Shown here in pieces: positions 55,891 to 64,000 of a stretch of 64,000 bases of DNA. The position numbers and the translations under genes were made by a program. Where the stretch lies: positions 186,001 to 250,000 of the forward strand of contig JAIYAW010000007.1 in the NCBI GenBank assembly GCA_027488835.1. The letters run 5' to 3'. The first letter of the stretch is position 1. Every line of letters begins with the position of its first letter. Origin of the DNA: Bacteroidota bacterium (lineage in GTDB: Bacteria > Bacteroidota > Bacteroidia > NS11-12g > UBA955). A model generated the notes under the pieces. That model was not told the origin of the DNA, did not search any database, and was given only the letters and a program-made list of their open reading frames with translations.

Positions 55891-56679
55891 TTAATCAATC
55901 ATCGAAAATGAAACCTTGCCAAATCCATCAATCGTGGCTTCGAAACAATTGTTTGCCTCAGCAGCACACATTGGTCCCAATGCCCCGGATAAAATGATAT
56001 CTCCTTTTTGCAAAGGTGTTCCCATTGTGCTCATTGTGTTTGCCAACCAAACCACTGCAGCAACCGGAGAACCCATGCAAGCAGCCCCTGATCCCTCAGA
56101 AACAATTTCTCCATTTTTATTGAGGGACATTTTGCAGTTAACCATATCTACTTCGGTGGGTGCATATTTTTCATCGCCCAACACAAAATGACTCGCCGAT
56201 GCATTATCAGCAACGGTATCGGTAATACGAATGTTCCAATTTTCAACTCTTGAACCTACAATTTCAATGGCAGCGCATACATATTCTGTTGCTGCTAAAA
56301 TATCTGATTCTATGTAATTATTTTCGTTTAGATCGGCATTCAAAACAAAGGCAATTTCGGCTTCTGCTTTTGGTTGTAAAATTTCTTTTGCAGAAATCTC
56401 TCCCCTATTGGCAATCTGAGTGCCAGAAAGCAATACACCAAAATCAGGTTGATCAACACCCAATTGTTTTTGAACTGCCAATGATGTCAATCCTATTTTG
56501 GCACCAATTCGGTGAGCACCCAATGTAATTCTTTTTTCAATATTTAAACGCTGAATGGCATAGGCCGTTTCAATGTCGGTTTCACCAATAATTTCACGAA
56601 TTGGGGCGCAGGTTTGATGTTGTTCTTGTGCATCAAATAATTGTTGCGCGGCCAAATTCAATTTTTCTTGTGGATTCAT
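55891..56679 (-). CDS. mhpD: 2-keto-4-pentenoate hydratase
   Basis: 262 residues from the ATG at 56679. Adds water to 2-hydroxypenta-2,4-dienoate to make 4-hydroxy-2-oxovalerate. [28 protein letters not shown] (about 65-92) is close to Mhp[11 protein letters not shown] carries the metal Glu pair and [30 protein letters not shown] is the family core. Longer frames upstream are open but lie past the -7 box TACCTTTG at 56689-56696, so I reject them. First gene of the operon. Confidence 0.93.
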   Translation of the reverse strand: MNPQEKLNLAAQQLFDAQEQHQTCAPIREIIGETDIETAYAIQRLNIEKRITLGAHRIGAKIGLTSLAVQKQLGVDQPDFGVLLSGTQIANRGEISAKEILQPKAEAEIAFVLNADLNENNYIESDILAATEYVCAAIEIVGSRVENWNIRITDTVADNASASHFVLGDEKYAPTEVDMVNCKMSLNKNGEIVSEGSGAACMGSPVAAVVWLANTMSTMGTPLQKGDIILSGALGPMCAAEANNCFEATIDGFGKVSFSMID

Positions 56680-56688
56680 AAAACACTT

Positions 56689-56696
56689 CAAAGGTA
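56689..56696 (-). promoter_or_regulatory. Promoter -7 box of the mhpDFE operon
   Basis: TACCTTTG on the minus strand, perfect TAnnTTTG, ten bases before the ATG at 56679. The divergent dmpH start is at 56748, with TTTCTTTG at 56735-56742 as its possible -7 box, so both promoters lie in 68 bp. Confidence 0.65.
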
Positions 56697-56747
56697 CAAG
56701 AGAAGATGAAATTTGAGGATATAAATAAATGCACTTTCTTTGCAGTG

Positions 56748-57512
56748 ATGAAAAATCTTGAAGAAATTGCCAAAGAAATACACCTTGCTGCCGCAAATGC
56801 CTATGAAATTGAACAAATTAGCCTACATCAGGAAATTAGTATCAACAACGCATACGATATTCAAGCGCATTCAATTGCACACCGCATTGCCGAAGGTGAG
56901 ACATTAATTGGATTAAAAATGGGATTTACTTCTGAGGCGAAAATGCAACAGATGGGTGTTCACGATATGATTTGGGGACGTTTAACCAGTTCAATGTTAA
57001 TTCAAAATCAAGGCAATGCTGATTTTTCAAAATACATTCATCCACGTGTTGAACCAGAAATTTGTTTCCAAATTTCGAAAGACATTGACGATGTTCTCGA
57101 CGAGAACCAAGTAAAAGAATATGTAAGTGGTTTGGCCGGTGCCATTGAAATCATTGATTCCAGGTATAAAAATTTTAAGTTTTCTATTGAAGATGTGGTG
57201 GCCGACAATTGTTCGTCTATTGGCTTTGTTGTGGGAGAATGGTTTCCCACCAACACATCTATTGACAATTTAAAAATTGAGTTATTGTTAGATGGTATGG
57301 TTTGTGAAAATGGAAACTCGAACGATATTTTAGGTGATCCTTGGAAGGCTTTGGCCGCTTGTACCCGTTTGGCAAAACAATACAACCAACCAATTAAAGA
57401 GGGCATGTATATCATGGCAGGAGCTGCAACTTCTGCTGCTTTCGTCAAGGAAGGACAACATGTTTCGGCAAATATTGAAACATTGGGCAGTGTTGCATTT
57501 AATATGCAATAA
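56748..57512 (+). CDS. dmpH: 2-oxo-3-hexenedioate (4-oxalocrotonate) decarboxylase
   Basis: 254 residues from the ATG at 56748; an in-frame ATG at 56706 lies upstream of the probable -7 box. GLKMGFTSEAKMQQMGV and EIIDSRYKNFKFSIEDVVADNCSSIGFVVG match the DmpH/XylI/NahK decarboxylase more closely than the hydratase at 55891, although the two are homologues of nearly the same length. It makes 2-hydroxypenta-2,4-dienoate, the substrate of that hydratase. Divergent from mhpDFE, so one regulator could control both. The ring-cleavage or 2-aminomuconate steps are not in this window. The gap 57513-57742 shows nothing else I can name. Confidence 0.9.
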   Translation: MKNLEEIAKEIHLAAANAYEIEQISLHQEISINNAYDIQAHSIAHRIAEGETLIGLKMGFTSEAKMQQMGVHDMIWGRLTSSMLIQNQGNADFSKYIHPRVEPEICFQISKDIDDVLDENQVKEYVSGLAGAIEIIDSRYKNFKFSIEDVVADNCSSIGFVVGEWFPTNTSIDNLKIELLLDGMVCENGNSNDILGDPWKALAACTRLAKQYNQPIKEGMYIMAGAATSAAFVKEGQHVSANIETLGSVAFNMQ

Positions 57513-57742
57513 GCTGAAATTATCCCTCAAAATTATGATTTCCCAATTTCGTCTAAATAGTGGGGGACTTGTGCTCCAAAAACAATATGTCTTAAATTCT
57601 AAAATGAACATTTAATTTACATAGAGCCAACATGAATGTCAAAAGAATTAATATTCACTATCTAATTCTTTACAATTGGTAATATTATCTTAAGCACCTC
57701 ATTAAAATTCCGAAACAATTGGATAGTTCTTTTGTGTTCTGA

Positions 57743-58699
57743 ATGACAAACTTTAACAGAAAGAATTTTCTGAAAACGCTTGGATTGGGATTGACAGCTG
57801 GAATGATTCATTCTGGTTTTGGTTCTTCTGAAATTATTACATCTCCAACACCGGTTTTACGCAAAAAGAGAGTAGCAAGAGTTGCACATTTAACTGATAT
57901 TCACGTTGAAAATGAAAAAACATCACTTTTAGGATTTGAGGCTGCATTAAATGCGGTTAATAATTTAAAAGACAAGGTTGATGTGATTGTAAACGGCGGA
58001 GATTCTATTATGAATGCGGTAGCAATTTCTAAAAGCAGGGTAAAAGACCAATGGAATAGTTTCCATTCTGTATTAAAGGCAAATAACAAAATTGAAGTAA
58101 AACATTGTATTGGAAACCATGATTTATTTGGTTGGGCAATACCTGGAAAAAATAAGCAAGATGGTAAAAAATGGGCAATGGAAGAATATTCATTGTCAAA
58201 AAATTACTATTCGTTCAAAATAAACAACTGGAAATTTATTGTTCTTGATAGCATACACGCAAGAAATACCATTCCAGGGTATTATGGTAAAATTGATGAA
58301 GAGCAATTAGATTGGTTGAAGCAAGAACTGGCTGCGACTGAAAAAGGTGAATTCGTTGGAATCGTTTCACATATTCCAATTATTTCAATTTGTAGCATGT
58401 TTGATAAAATCAATCACTCAGAAAACAATTGGATTATTCCAGACAACACATTGCATGCAGATTCTCACATTCTACGAGATATTTTCAACAAGCAGGGCAA
58501 TGTAAAAGCTTGTTTGAGTGGACATATTCATTTGATTGACCACGTAAACTATTTAGGAACGGACTATTATTGCAATGGCGCTGTTTCTGGAGGATGGTGG
58601 AAAGGTACATATCAGGAGTTTCCGCCCGCATTTGTGGTGGTAAACTTTTACGACGACGGTAGTACTGAAAGAGAAATTTTTTATTATAATTGGAAATAA
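57743..58699 (+). CDS. Exported calcineurin-like metallophosphoesterase
   Basis: 318 residues. The N-terminus NRKNFLKTLGLGLTAGMIHSGF is a Tat-like or Sec signal (Arg-Lys then Phe-Leu, a single Arg). Metal motifs in order: TDIH (D52, H54), NGGD (D87), GNHD (124-127), SHIP and GHIH near 250, the full set of a binuclear metallophosphoesterase. Closest in feel to the phosphodiesterase/Ser-Thr phosphatase branch with Tat-type signals. Substrate unknown. Its stop is 18 bases before fhs, but fhs has its own TAATTTG box. Confidence 0.87.
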   Translation: MTNFNRKNFLKTLGLGLTAGMIHSGFGSSEIITSPTPVLRKKRVARVAHLTDIHVENEKTSLLGFEAALNAVNNLKDKVDVIVNGGDSIMNAVAISKSRVKDQWNSFHSVLKANNKIEVKHCIGNHDLFGWAIPGKNKQDGKKWAMEEYSLSKNYYSFKINNWKFIVLDSIHARNTIPGYYGKIDEEQLDWLKQELAATEKGEFVGIVSHIPIISICSMFDKINHSENNWIIPDNTLHADSHILRDIFNKQGNVKACLSGHIHLIDHVNYLGTDYYCNGAVSGGWWKGTYQEFPPAFVVVNFYDDGSTEREIFYYNWK

Positions 58700-58717
58700 T
58701 TTCCGTAATTTGGCGGC

Positions 58718-60382
58718 ATGCTAAGTGATATTGAAATTGCACAACAGGCTAATTTAAAGCCCATCACCCAAATTGCTACAGAAATCGGAGTAGATCATAA
58801 TGCCCTTGAACCTTATGGGAAATACAAAGCCAAAATAGATTTCAAAGCAGACAAAAATAGAATTCAACAAAGTAATTTAATTTTGGTTACCGCGACAACA
58901 CCAAACAAAAGTGGTAGCGGCAAAACAACAACTTCAGTTGCCTTAACCCAAGGACTTCAAAAAATTGGGAAAAATGCAATCGTTGCATTGCGAGAACCAT
59001 CTTTAGGTCCATGTTTCGGAATGAAAGGTGGAGCTGCAGGTGGAGGATATTCACAGGTTTTGCCAATGGAAGATATCAACTTGCATTTTACAGGGGATTT
59101 CCATGCAATTACATCTGCGAACAATACCTTGGCTGCATTGGTAGACAATTACCAATATTTGAACCAAGGCAAACCAACTGGGCTTAAAAAAGTTCTTTGG
59201 CGCAGGGTGCTTGACGTAAATGATCGTTCATTGCGTTATATCACTTCTGGTTTGGGGGGAAGCACAAACGGTATTCCTCAAGAAACTGGTTTCGACATTA
59301 CCCCAGCGTCAGAAATTATGGCTATTCTTTGTCTTTCAACATCTTTAGATGATTTGAGAAGAAGAATTGGTCAAATCCTTTTGGGATACACCCACGAAGG
59401 AAATGCATTCAGGGTTGACGATTTAAAAGTTACCGGTGCAATTATCACATTATTAAAAGATGCCATTCATCCAAATTTGGTTCAAACCTTAGAAGGTGGA
59501 GCTGCATTCATTCACGGTGGACCATTTGCAAACATTGCACATGGTTGCAACAGCATCATGGCAACTTATGCCGCATTGCAGCATAGCGAATATACCGTTA
59601 CTGAGTCTGGATTTGGAAGCGACTTAGGTGCTGAAAAATTCTTAAATATCAAATGTCGTGCGGCAGGATTAACTCCTAAAGCTACCGTTTTGGTTACCAC
59701 AACCCAAAGTTTGAAATTGCATGGCATGGTTCCTGAAAAGGAAATCAAATTGCAAAACAAAGAAGGATTGCAAAAAGGTTTGGCTAATTTAGAAAGACAT
59801 ATTCAAAATTTACAAAACTTTGGACAAACTGTTGTGGTTGCTTTGAACCAATTCCATTTCGACAGTGAAGAAGAATTACAAATGGTTGAAGATTTTTGTA
59901 AAGGATTGGGAGCAGCATTTGCCAGAAACCAAGGCTTTGCAAAAGGTGGAGACGGTGCAGTTGAATTGGCTAGAAAAGTAGTTGAAGTGGTTGAAAATAA
60001 TCCTTCAAAAGAAATCCAACACACTTACGAATTGAACGATTCAGTTGAGGTTAAAATTGAAAAAATAGTACAAAAAGTATATGGTGGTAAAAACATCATT
60101 TTGGGTGATAATGCTAGAAAAGCATTGAAAAATATCATTGAATTGGGTGCTGACAGGTGGCCTGTATGCATTGCAAAAACGCAGTTCTCATTTACCGACA
60201 ACGCCAAGAAAGTTGGGGTTGAAAAAGACTTCACCATTCGCATTGATCAATTGATAGTAAATGCTGGGGCTGAATTTATTGTTGCTGTAGCCGGCGACAT
60301 CATGAGAATGCCTGGTTTACCAAAAGAACCTTCTGCCTTAGGTATGGACGTTGTGAATGGCAAAATCACTGGTTTGAGTTAA
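58718..60382 (+). CDS. fhs: Formate--tetrahydrofolate ligase
   Basis: 554 residues, the normal family length. Formate + THF + ATP to 10-formyl-THF. P-loop TPNKSGSGKTTTSVALTQGL (about 65-84), EPSLGPCFGMKGGAAGGGYSQV (about 91-112), NLHFTGDFHAI and KLHGMVP are the family blocks. Feeds C1 units to purine synthesis, or works backward to recover ATP. The start ATG lies five bases past a TAATTTGG element. Followed by a strong terminator. Confidence 0.97.
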   Translation: MLSDIEIAQQANLKPITQIATEIGVDHNALEPYGKYKAKIDFKADKNRIQQSNLILVTATTPNKSGSGKTTTSVALTQGLQKIGKNAIVALREPSLGPCFGMKGGAAGGGYSQVLPMEDINLHFTGDFHAITSANNTLAALVDNYQYLNQGKPTGLKKVLWRRVLDVNDRSLRYITSGLGGSTNGIPQETGFDITPASEIMAILCLSTSLDDLRRRIGQILLGYTHEGNAFRVDDLKVTGAIITLLKDAIHPNLVQTLEGGAAFIHGGPFANIAHGCNSIMATYAALQHSEYTVTESGFGSDLGAEKFLNIKCRAAGLTPKATVLVTTTQSLKLHGMVPEKEIKLQNKEGLQKGLANLERHIQNLQNFGQTVVVALNQFHFDSEEELQMVEDFCKGLGAAFARNQGFAKGGDGAVELARKVVEVVENNPSKEIQHTYELNDSVEVKIEKIVQKVYGGKNIILGDNARKALKNIIELGADRWPVCIAKTQFSFTDNAKKVGVEKDFTIRIDQLIVNAGAEFIVAVAGDIMRMPGLPKEPSALGMDVVNGKITGLS

Positions 60383-60405
60383 GAACAATTTCTTATTATA
60401 AACGG

Positions 60406-60436
60406 AAAAAGTCCCTCCAAAAGAGGGACTTTTTTA
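60406..60436. terminator. Bidirectional terminator between fhs and the GH144 gene
   Basis: AAAAAGTCCCTC-CAAA-AGAGGGACTTTTTT. It ends fhs on the plus strand and lies three bases from the stop of the GH144 gene on the minus strand. The arms contain the GTCCCTC/GAGGGAC word discussed in the findings. Confidence 0.9.
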
Positions 60437-60438
60437 TT

Positions 60439-61932
60439 TTACTTCTTTGGTGATTTTTTAAACGCCTTAACCTTGGCAACTGGAATACTCGGCGATGAAA
60501 ATCCCAATTTCAACAACCCGTTTTGAACGTCGTTGTTCGACATAAACAAACTCCAAAATAATCCACTGCGGTAATTTTCCATCATCACAACTTGAGGGCC
60601 TTGGTCAATGGCCAAGTAATGTGGCAACATCCAATTGTCTTGTTCAGAAAACGCATCGTAAAATCCATACTGCCCCAATAATTCTGGCTTGTTTTTTACC
60701 CAATTCACCATGGCTTTTGTGGATGGAATGGGAGTATATGGATAACTCGACATTGCTGCTGTTGGAGAAATCACACCCACATCATTCACGCTATCAGGCG
60801 CATGCGCCGCATAAAACTTTACCGAGTAACTCGCTGTAAGTCCCCACGAACTATCGCCGTACCCTTTAAAATTTAAGGGATTATCTATGCACCACTGATA
60901 ATTTAATTCGGAAAGAATAAGATTCTCTATCCCATAATTTTTGCAATACTTATCGGTCAATCCCACGGGATTTAGTCCCAAATAAGAATAATGCGACCAA
61001 AACAATGGTCCCCCATTCGGAGGATTACCTTGGTAACGCATTTGCAATTGAAAATGGCCATATTTAATTGGATTCTTTGCTTTGATTTTACCAGATTCAG
61101 CCCAACCTTTATGGTAAACTTTTGCTGAAATTGGATGTGTGGGTGAGCTTGCTGCCAATACATACATGATTAAGCATTCGTTGTACCCACGAACCTTGAA
61201 ATTCATTTGCCATCCGTATGAGGGACTCCAATGCCAATACAAAACATCTTCGCCACGGGTGTACCAATCGAATTCCATATCCCTCCAAAATTGATTTATT
61301 TTATCGCTGATATATTTTTGTTTTTGACGTAATTGAAATGCCTGTCCGTTTGGAATCAACTTTAACTTTTCGGGTTTGGTTTTTTGATCAATGAATTCCT
61401 TCACGCAAAGAAGTCCTTGCATCAGAAAACTCGACTCCACCAAGTCGCCACCATTGTCTTTTTGCCCAAAGGGCTTGACTTTTCCGGTTTCGCCATCTAT
61501 CCAATGCGGCCAAGCGCCGTGAAATCGGTCGGCTTTTTCTAAGAAATCAACAATTTTAATGAGTCTGTCGGCGCCTTCCATTTCGGTAATCCAGCCTCTG
61601 TAAATCCCCACCATAATTGCCATGACACCAAATCCAGATCCCCCGGTTGTAACAATGTGTTGATCATGTTCTGGGTAATTGTTGTCCATGTGCACGCGCT
61701 CGCATGCCATTCCAGAGTTTGGCTCGGCACCATTCCAGAAATACTGAAAGGTTCTATACTGAACGGTATCAAAAATGCGTCTTTCTTCCGCATTTAATTT
61801 GTAAGAAGTAATATCCTCAAATTCTTTCTTATTAGTTGCTTTTTGTCCAAAAGAATAAGAAGGAATCAATCCCAATAATATAAATAAAACAGCAGTGTTC
61901 ACTGCAAACTTGCGTTTCAAAAAATTCCACAT
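60439..61932 (-). CDS. GH144-like endo-beta-1,2-glucanase
   Basis: 497 residues; signal peptide ending YSFGQ near residue 29. (alpha/alpha)6-barrel text: FDTVQYRTFQYFWNGAEPNSGMACERVHMDN (about 55-85), TTGGSGFGVMAIMVGIYRGW, GGDLVESSFLMQGLL, WHWSPSYGWQMNFKVRGYNECLIMYVLAASSPTHPI and GGPLFWSHYSYLGLNP. This is the family called glucoamylase-like or DUF3131/GH144, which cuts beta-1,2-glucans (sophorans) in characterised Chitinophaga enzymes. No lipobox; probably periplasmic. Confidence 0.87.
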   Translation of the reverse strand: MWNFLKRKFAVNTAVLFILLGLIPSYSFGQKATNKKEFEDITSYKLNAEERRIFDTVQYRTFQYFWNGAEPNSGMACERVHMDNNYPEHDQHIVTTGGSGFGVMAIMVGIYRGWITEMEGADRLIKIVDFLEKADRFHGAWPHWIDGETGKVKPFGQKDNGGDLVESSFLMQGLLCVKEFIDQKTKPEKLKLIPNGQAFQLRQKQKYISDKINQFWRDMEFDWYTRGEDVLYWHWSPSYGWQMNFKVRGYNECLIMYVLAASSPTHPISAKVYHKGWAESGKIKAKNPIKYGHFQLQMRYQGNPPNGGPLFWSHYSYLGLNPVGLTDKYCKNYGIENLILSELNYQWCIDNPLNFKGYGDSSWGLTASYSVKFYAAHAPDSVNDVGVISPTAAMSSYPYTPIPSTKAMVNWVKNKPELLGQYGFYDAFSEQDNWMLPHYLAIDQGPQVVMMENYRSGLFWSLFMSNNDVQNGLLKLGFSSPSIPVAKVKAFKKSPKK

Positions 61933-62068
61933 AAATCCAAAAGCAAATTAACACTTCTTTTTGTGAAAAAAGGAAAAGCAAGGAATTAAAATCAAAAAGC
62001 AAAACATTTGAAACAATCAAAAACTTAATTTACCATAAAATAGTTTTAAACTCAAGAATCCAAAAAAT

Positions 62069-62105
62069 ATCCGTATTTATCCGTAAATATCCGAATCGAT
62101 ATCCG
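62069..62105. promoter_or_regulatory. Four ATCCG repeats at helical spacing
   Basis: ATCCG starts at 62069, 62079, 62089 and 62101, with spacings of 10, 10 and 12 bases, each preceded by T or AT. The group lies in the 244-bp gap between divergent genes, 72-108 bases before the esterase start. Spacing of one helical turn suggests a cooperative protein-binding site. No other feature is visible in the gap. Confidence 0.6.
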
Positions 62106-62162
62106 AAAATACGATTGGAATTTAAAGGCACCATGATTTAAGGAATCTATTCATTTTTTTAA

Positions 62163-62170
62163 GGATATTT
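62163..62170 (+). promoter_or_regulatory. Probable -7 box of the esterase gene
   Basis: GATATTTG, one base from TAnnTTTG, six bases before the ATG at 62177. Confidence 0.5.
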
Positions 62171-62176
62171 GCATCA

Positions 62177-62986
62177 ATGCAGCTATTCAATTTAAAAACA
62201 GCTTTCTGCTATTTTGTTTTTGCCATCCTTTGCCTAAGCAATCAGTCTTTTGCGCAGAATAAGGCAGTGAACGTCGATTCAAACTACAGTAAAGCGCTTT
62301 TTATTCTAGGACAAGATACCCTTCCATATAGGATTTATATAACTACTACCAACTGGGAAGAACCACTTCCCTTGGTGATCTTTTTACATGGCTCCGGTGA
62401 ACGCGGCAACAATAATAACGACCAATTGTCGCACGGGGCCGACTGGCTTTATAATGCCGCAATTACAAAATACCCCATGATTGCCGTTTTTCCGCAATGC
62501 CCTGCAAATAGCTATTGGAGCAATGTAGAACGCATTGTAGATAGTACCGGGAAACCCCATTTTACGTTCACTGGCGACTCTGTGCCTACCAAAGCAATGA
62601 AATTGCTTATGGCGTTTACAAAATACATGTACGACAGACAATACGTAGATGTGAGGCAAATGTATGTGGGTGGACTTTCTATGGGGGGAATGGGAACCAT
62701 TGAATTGGTAAGTAGAATGCCAAAAATGTTTGCCGCTGCCTTCCCTATTTGCGGAGGTGGCGTTATTCAAAAGCCCAGAAAAACGAAACGTACCGCATGG
62801 TGGTTTTTCCATGGAGCCAAAGACGATATTGTCCCTCCACAAAACAGCATAGAATTGGCGGACCATTTAAAAAAACATTCCAATAAGGTTCGGATTTCCA
62901 TTTACCCTGAAGCAAACCACAACAGTTGGGATTCTGCCTTCGCCGAACCAGAATTACTTCCTTGGTTGTTTAGCCACAAACGTTAA
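62177..62986 (+). CDS. Secreted alpha/beta-hydrolase (prolyl oligopeptidase-like esterase)
   Basis: 269 residues; signal peptide ending SFAQ. Oxyanion region FLHGSGERGNNN (about 74-85), nucleophile elbow GLSMGG with S168, acid D216/D217 in GAKDDIVPP, and H248 in EANHNSW complete the triad. Similar proteins are annotated as phospholipase/carboxylesterase or feruloyl-esterase-like enzymes; substrate unknown. With the divergent GH144 glucanase it may belong to a polysaccharide response. Eight bases separate its stop from that of hutI. Confidence 0.87.
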   Translation: MQLFNLKTAFCYFVFAILCLSNQSFAQNKAVNVDSNYSKALFILGQDTLPYRIYITTTNWEEPLPLVIFLHGSGERGNNNNDQLSHGADWLYNAAITKYPMIAVFPQCPANSYWSNVERIVDSTGKPHFTFTGDSVPTKAMKLLMAFTKYMYDRQYVDVRQMYVGGLSMGGMGTIELVSRMPKMFAAAFPICGGGVIQKPRKTKRTAWWFFHGAKDDIVPPQNSIELADHLKKHSNKVRISIYPEANHNSWDSAFAEPELLPWLFSHKR

Positions 62987-62994
62987 TCGCCAGA

Positions 62995-64000
62995 CTAAAT
63001 TCTTTCGCCCAGCACAAAAGTAGCCTCGATGTGATTTTGTCCCACAAAATATGGGATGCCTTTTATCGCTTCTTTGGTTTTGGTAACCACAAAATCGGCG
63101 CGCATACCCACAGCCAAACTTCCTACTTCGTTTTCTAAACGCAGCGCCCTTGCGGCATTGCAGGTAATTGCATGAAAGGCTTCTACAGGCATCATTTTCA
63201 TCTGGGTGCATGCCAATGCCCAAATGGTTTGCAAGGAACACAACGGGCTAGAACCTGGGTTAAAATCTGTTGCCAAGGCAACAGGCAATCCGTTTTCCAT
63301 GAACCGTTTTGTTGGCGTATACGGAATTCCTAAAAAGTAAGACGTTCCTGGCAAGCCAACGGGCATTGTTCCCCCATAATCTTGGGTAAATCCTTTTTTT
63401 AAGGCTGCAATTTCGTTTTCCTCACAGTGCTCGAGGTGGTCGGCACTCCAAGCTTCATGTTCCACGGCTATTTGAACACCGCCAGTTAATCCAAGTTCAT
63501 TGGCGTGAATCTTAGCAGGGATGCCGTATTTCGATGCGGCTGTCAATATTTCTGCGGTCTGTTCCACGGTGAAAAATCCTTTGTCGCAAAACACATCAAT
63601 ATGGTCTGCCAATTGTTCATGAACAATTACAGGAAGCATTTCGTTCAGAATAAGATCAATGTATCCTTGTTGGTTGTTTTTATATTCAAGTGGGAATGCA
63701 TGCGCTCCCAAAAAAGTTGATTTAATTAAACAGGTAAAATTCTGTTTAAGGCGCTTTATCACTCGCAAAATTTTCAATTCCGCGTCTACGGTTAATCCGT
63801 AGCCACTTTTTATTTCAACGGTGGTTGTGCCATGGGCAAGCATGAGTTTCAATCGTTCTGCTGCCTGATCGTACAATTCATCTTCAGACATATCTTGCAG
63901 TTTGCGGGCTGAATTGAGAATTCCGCCTCCATTGGCTGCGATTTCTTCATAAGAAGCACCTGCCAAACGCATGGCAAACTCTTCATGTCTTGGAGCCGCA
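62995..64000 (-). CDS. hutI: Imidazolonepropionase (5' end outside window)
   Basis: 335 codons are visible and the frame runs open into the right edge, continuing upstream of the internal Met at 63972 with HEEFAMRLAGASYEEIAANGGGI, a family block. The full enzyme is about 410 residues, so some 75 are missing. It opens the imidazolone ring in histidine breakdown. Visible motifs: HGTTTVEIKSGYGL (about 45-60 of the visible part), DVFCDKGFF, HANELG (Zn ligand), DHLEHC, and ATDFNPGSSP. Related hut genes would lie to the right. Confidence 0.95.
   Translation of the reverse strand, partial: AAPRHEEFAMRLAGASYEEIAANGGGILNSARKLQDMSEDELYDQAAERLKLMLAHGTTTVEIKSGYGLTVDAELKILRVIKRLKQNFTCLIKSTFLGAHAFPLEYKNNQQGYIDLILNEMLPVIVHEQLADHIDVFCDKGFFTVEQTAEILTAASKYGIPAKIHANELGLTGGVQIAVEHEAWSADHLEHCEENEIAALKKGFTQDYGGTMPVGLPGTSYFLGIPYTPTKRFMENGLPVALATDFNPGSSPLCSLQTIWALACTQMKMMPVEAFHAITCNAARALRLENEVGSLAVGMRADFVVTKTKEAIKGIPYFVGQNHIEATFVLGERI

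Noticed and set aside
56680-56796. 39-residue N-terminal extension of the 2-keto-4-pentenoate hydratase
   Set aside because: It crosses the TACCTTTG promoter box and the divergent dmpH promoter, and family members begin near the ATG at 56679.

Overview
The window is about 64 kb of AT-rich, gene-dense chromosome from a Bacteroidota bacterium. Four things point to this phylum. Several large secreted proteins end in a type IX secretion (T9SS) sorting domain (YPNP ... G-Y-L or similar). Lipoproteins and signal peptides of Bacteroidota type are common. Many genes and tRNAs have a TAnnTTTG -7 box only a few bases before the start codon, and Shine-Dalgarno-like sites are not evident. The gene families (DUF4836-like, GH92, GH144, DUF6364 antitoxin) also fit. 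I cannot name the genus. I see no rRNA, prophage, insertion sequence or CRISPR array.

Layout. 1-9.1 kb: the start of a large zinc metalloprotease that runs off the left edge, a DEAD-box helicase, tRNA-Arg(ACG) followed by a three-copy 119-bp tandem repeat, a three-domain Lcl_C-like secreted protein, and a 1140-aa FG-GAP/TIG T9SS protein. 9.4-13.1 kb: an operon of a membrane-anchored DUF4836-like protein, an unusual ABC ATPase and an FtsX-type permease. 13.4-16.1 kb: an operon of a very cysteine-rich secreted protein, a thioredoxin-fold protein (apparently split by an overlapping frame) and a small coiled-coil secreted protein; this is the least familiar unit here. 16.4-19.6 kb: an FKBP isomerase, an ABC-F ATPase and a NUDIX/winged-helix regulator. 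19.7-26.1 kb: a maltose phosphorolysis operon (kinase, beta-phosphoglucomutase, GH65 phosphorylase) divergent from the regulator, with a palindrome between them, followed by an outer-membrane barrel protein and a duplicated PAP2/haloperoxidase lipoprotein. 26.2-32.5 kb: tRNA(CAU), a series of secreted proteins of unknown role, a VapC-type toxin-antitoxin pair and a 58-aa membrane microprotein. 32.6-37.9 kb: housekeeping and transport (nitroreductase, gmk, nadD, BASS and LysE transporters, inositol monophosphatase family, bacilliredoxin). 38.1-45.2 kb: two T9SS proteins, a large imperfect palindrome, a truncated bacterioferritin, tRNA-Phe, an AhpD-like protein and a compact GNAT toxin module. 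45.2-53.8 kb: GH20, GH2 and GH92 glycosidases, a set suited to N-glycan breakdown, plus an OmpA-like lipoprotein. 53.9-57.5 kb: the lower meta-cleavage pathway. 57.7-64 kb: a metallophosphoesterase, fhs, a GH144 beta-1,2-glucanase, an esterase and the 3' part of hutI.

Together the genes describe a heterotroph that degrades polymers outside the cell or in the periplasm (glycoprotein glycans, beta-1,2-glucan, maltose), takes apart amino-acid-derived or aromatic intermediates (lower meta pathway, histidine) and exports adhesive or enzymatic proteins through T9SS. The main points for a second look are the Cys-rich/thioredoxin operon, the GNAT module whose toxin lies in frame behind the antitoxin stop, the operator-like palindromes and helically phased repeats, and an over-represented TTTTGAGGGAC-like word scattered through coding regions.
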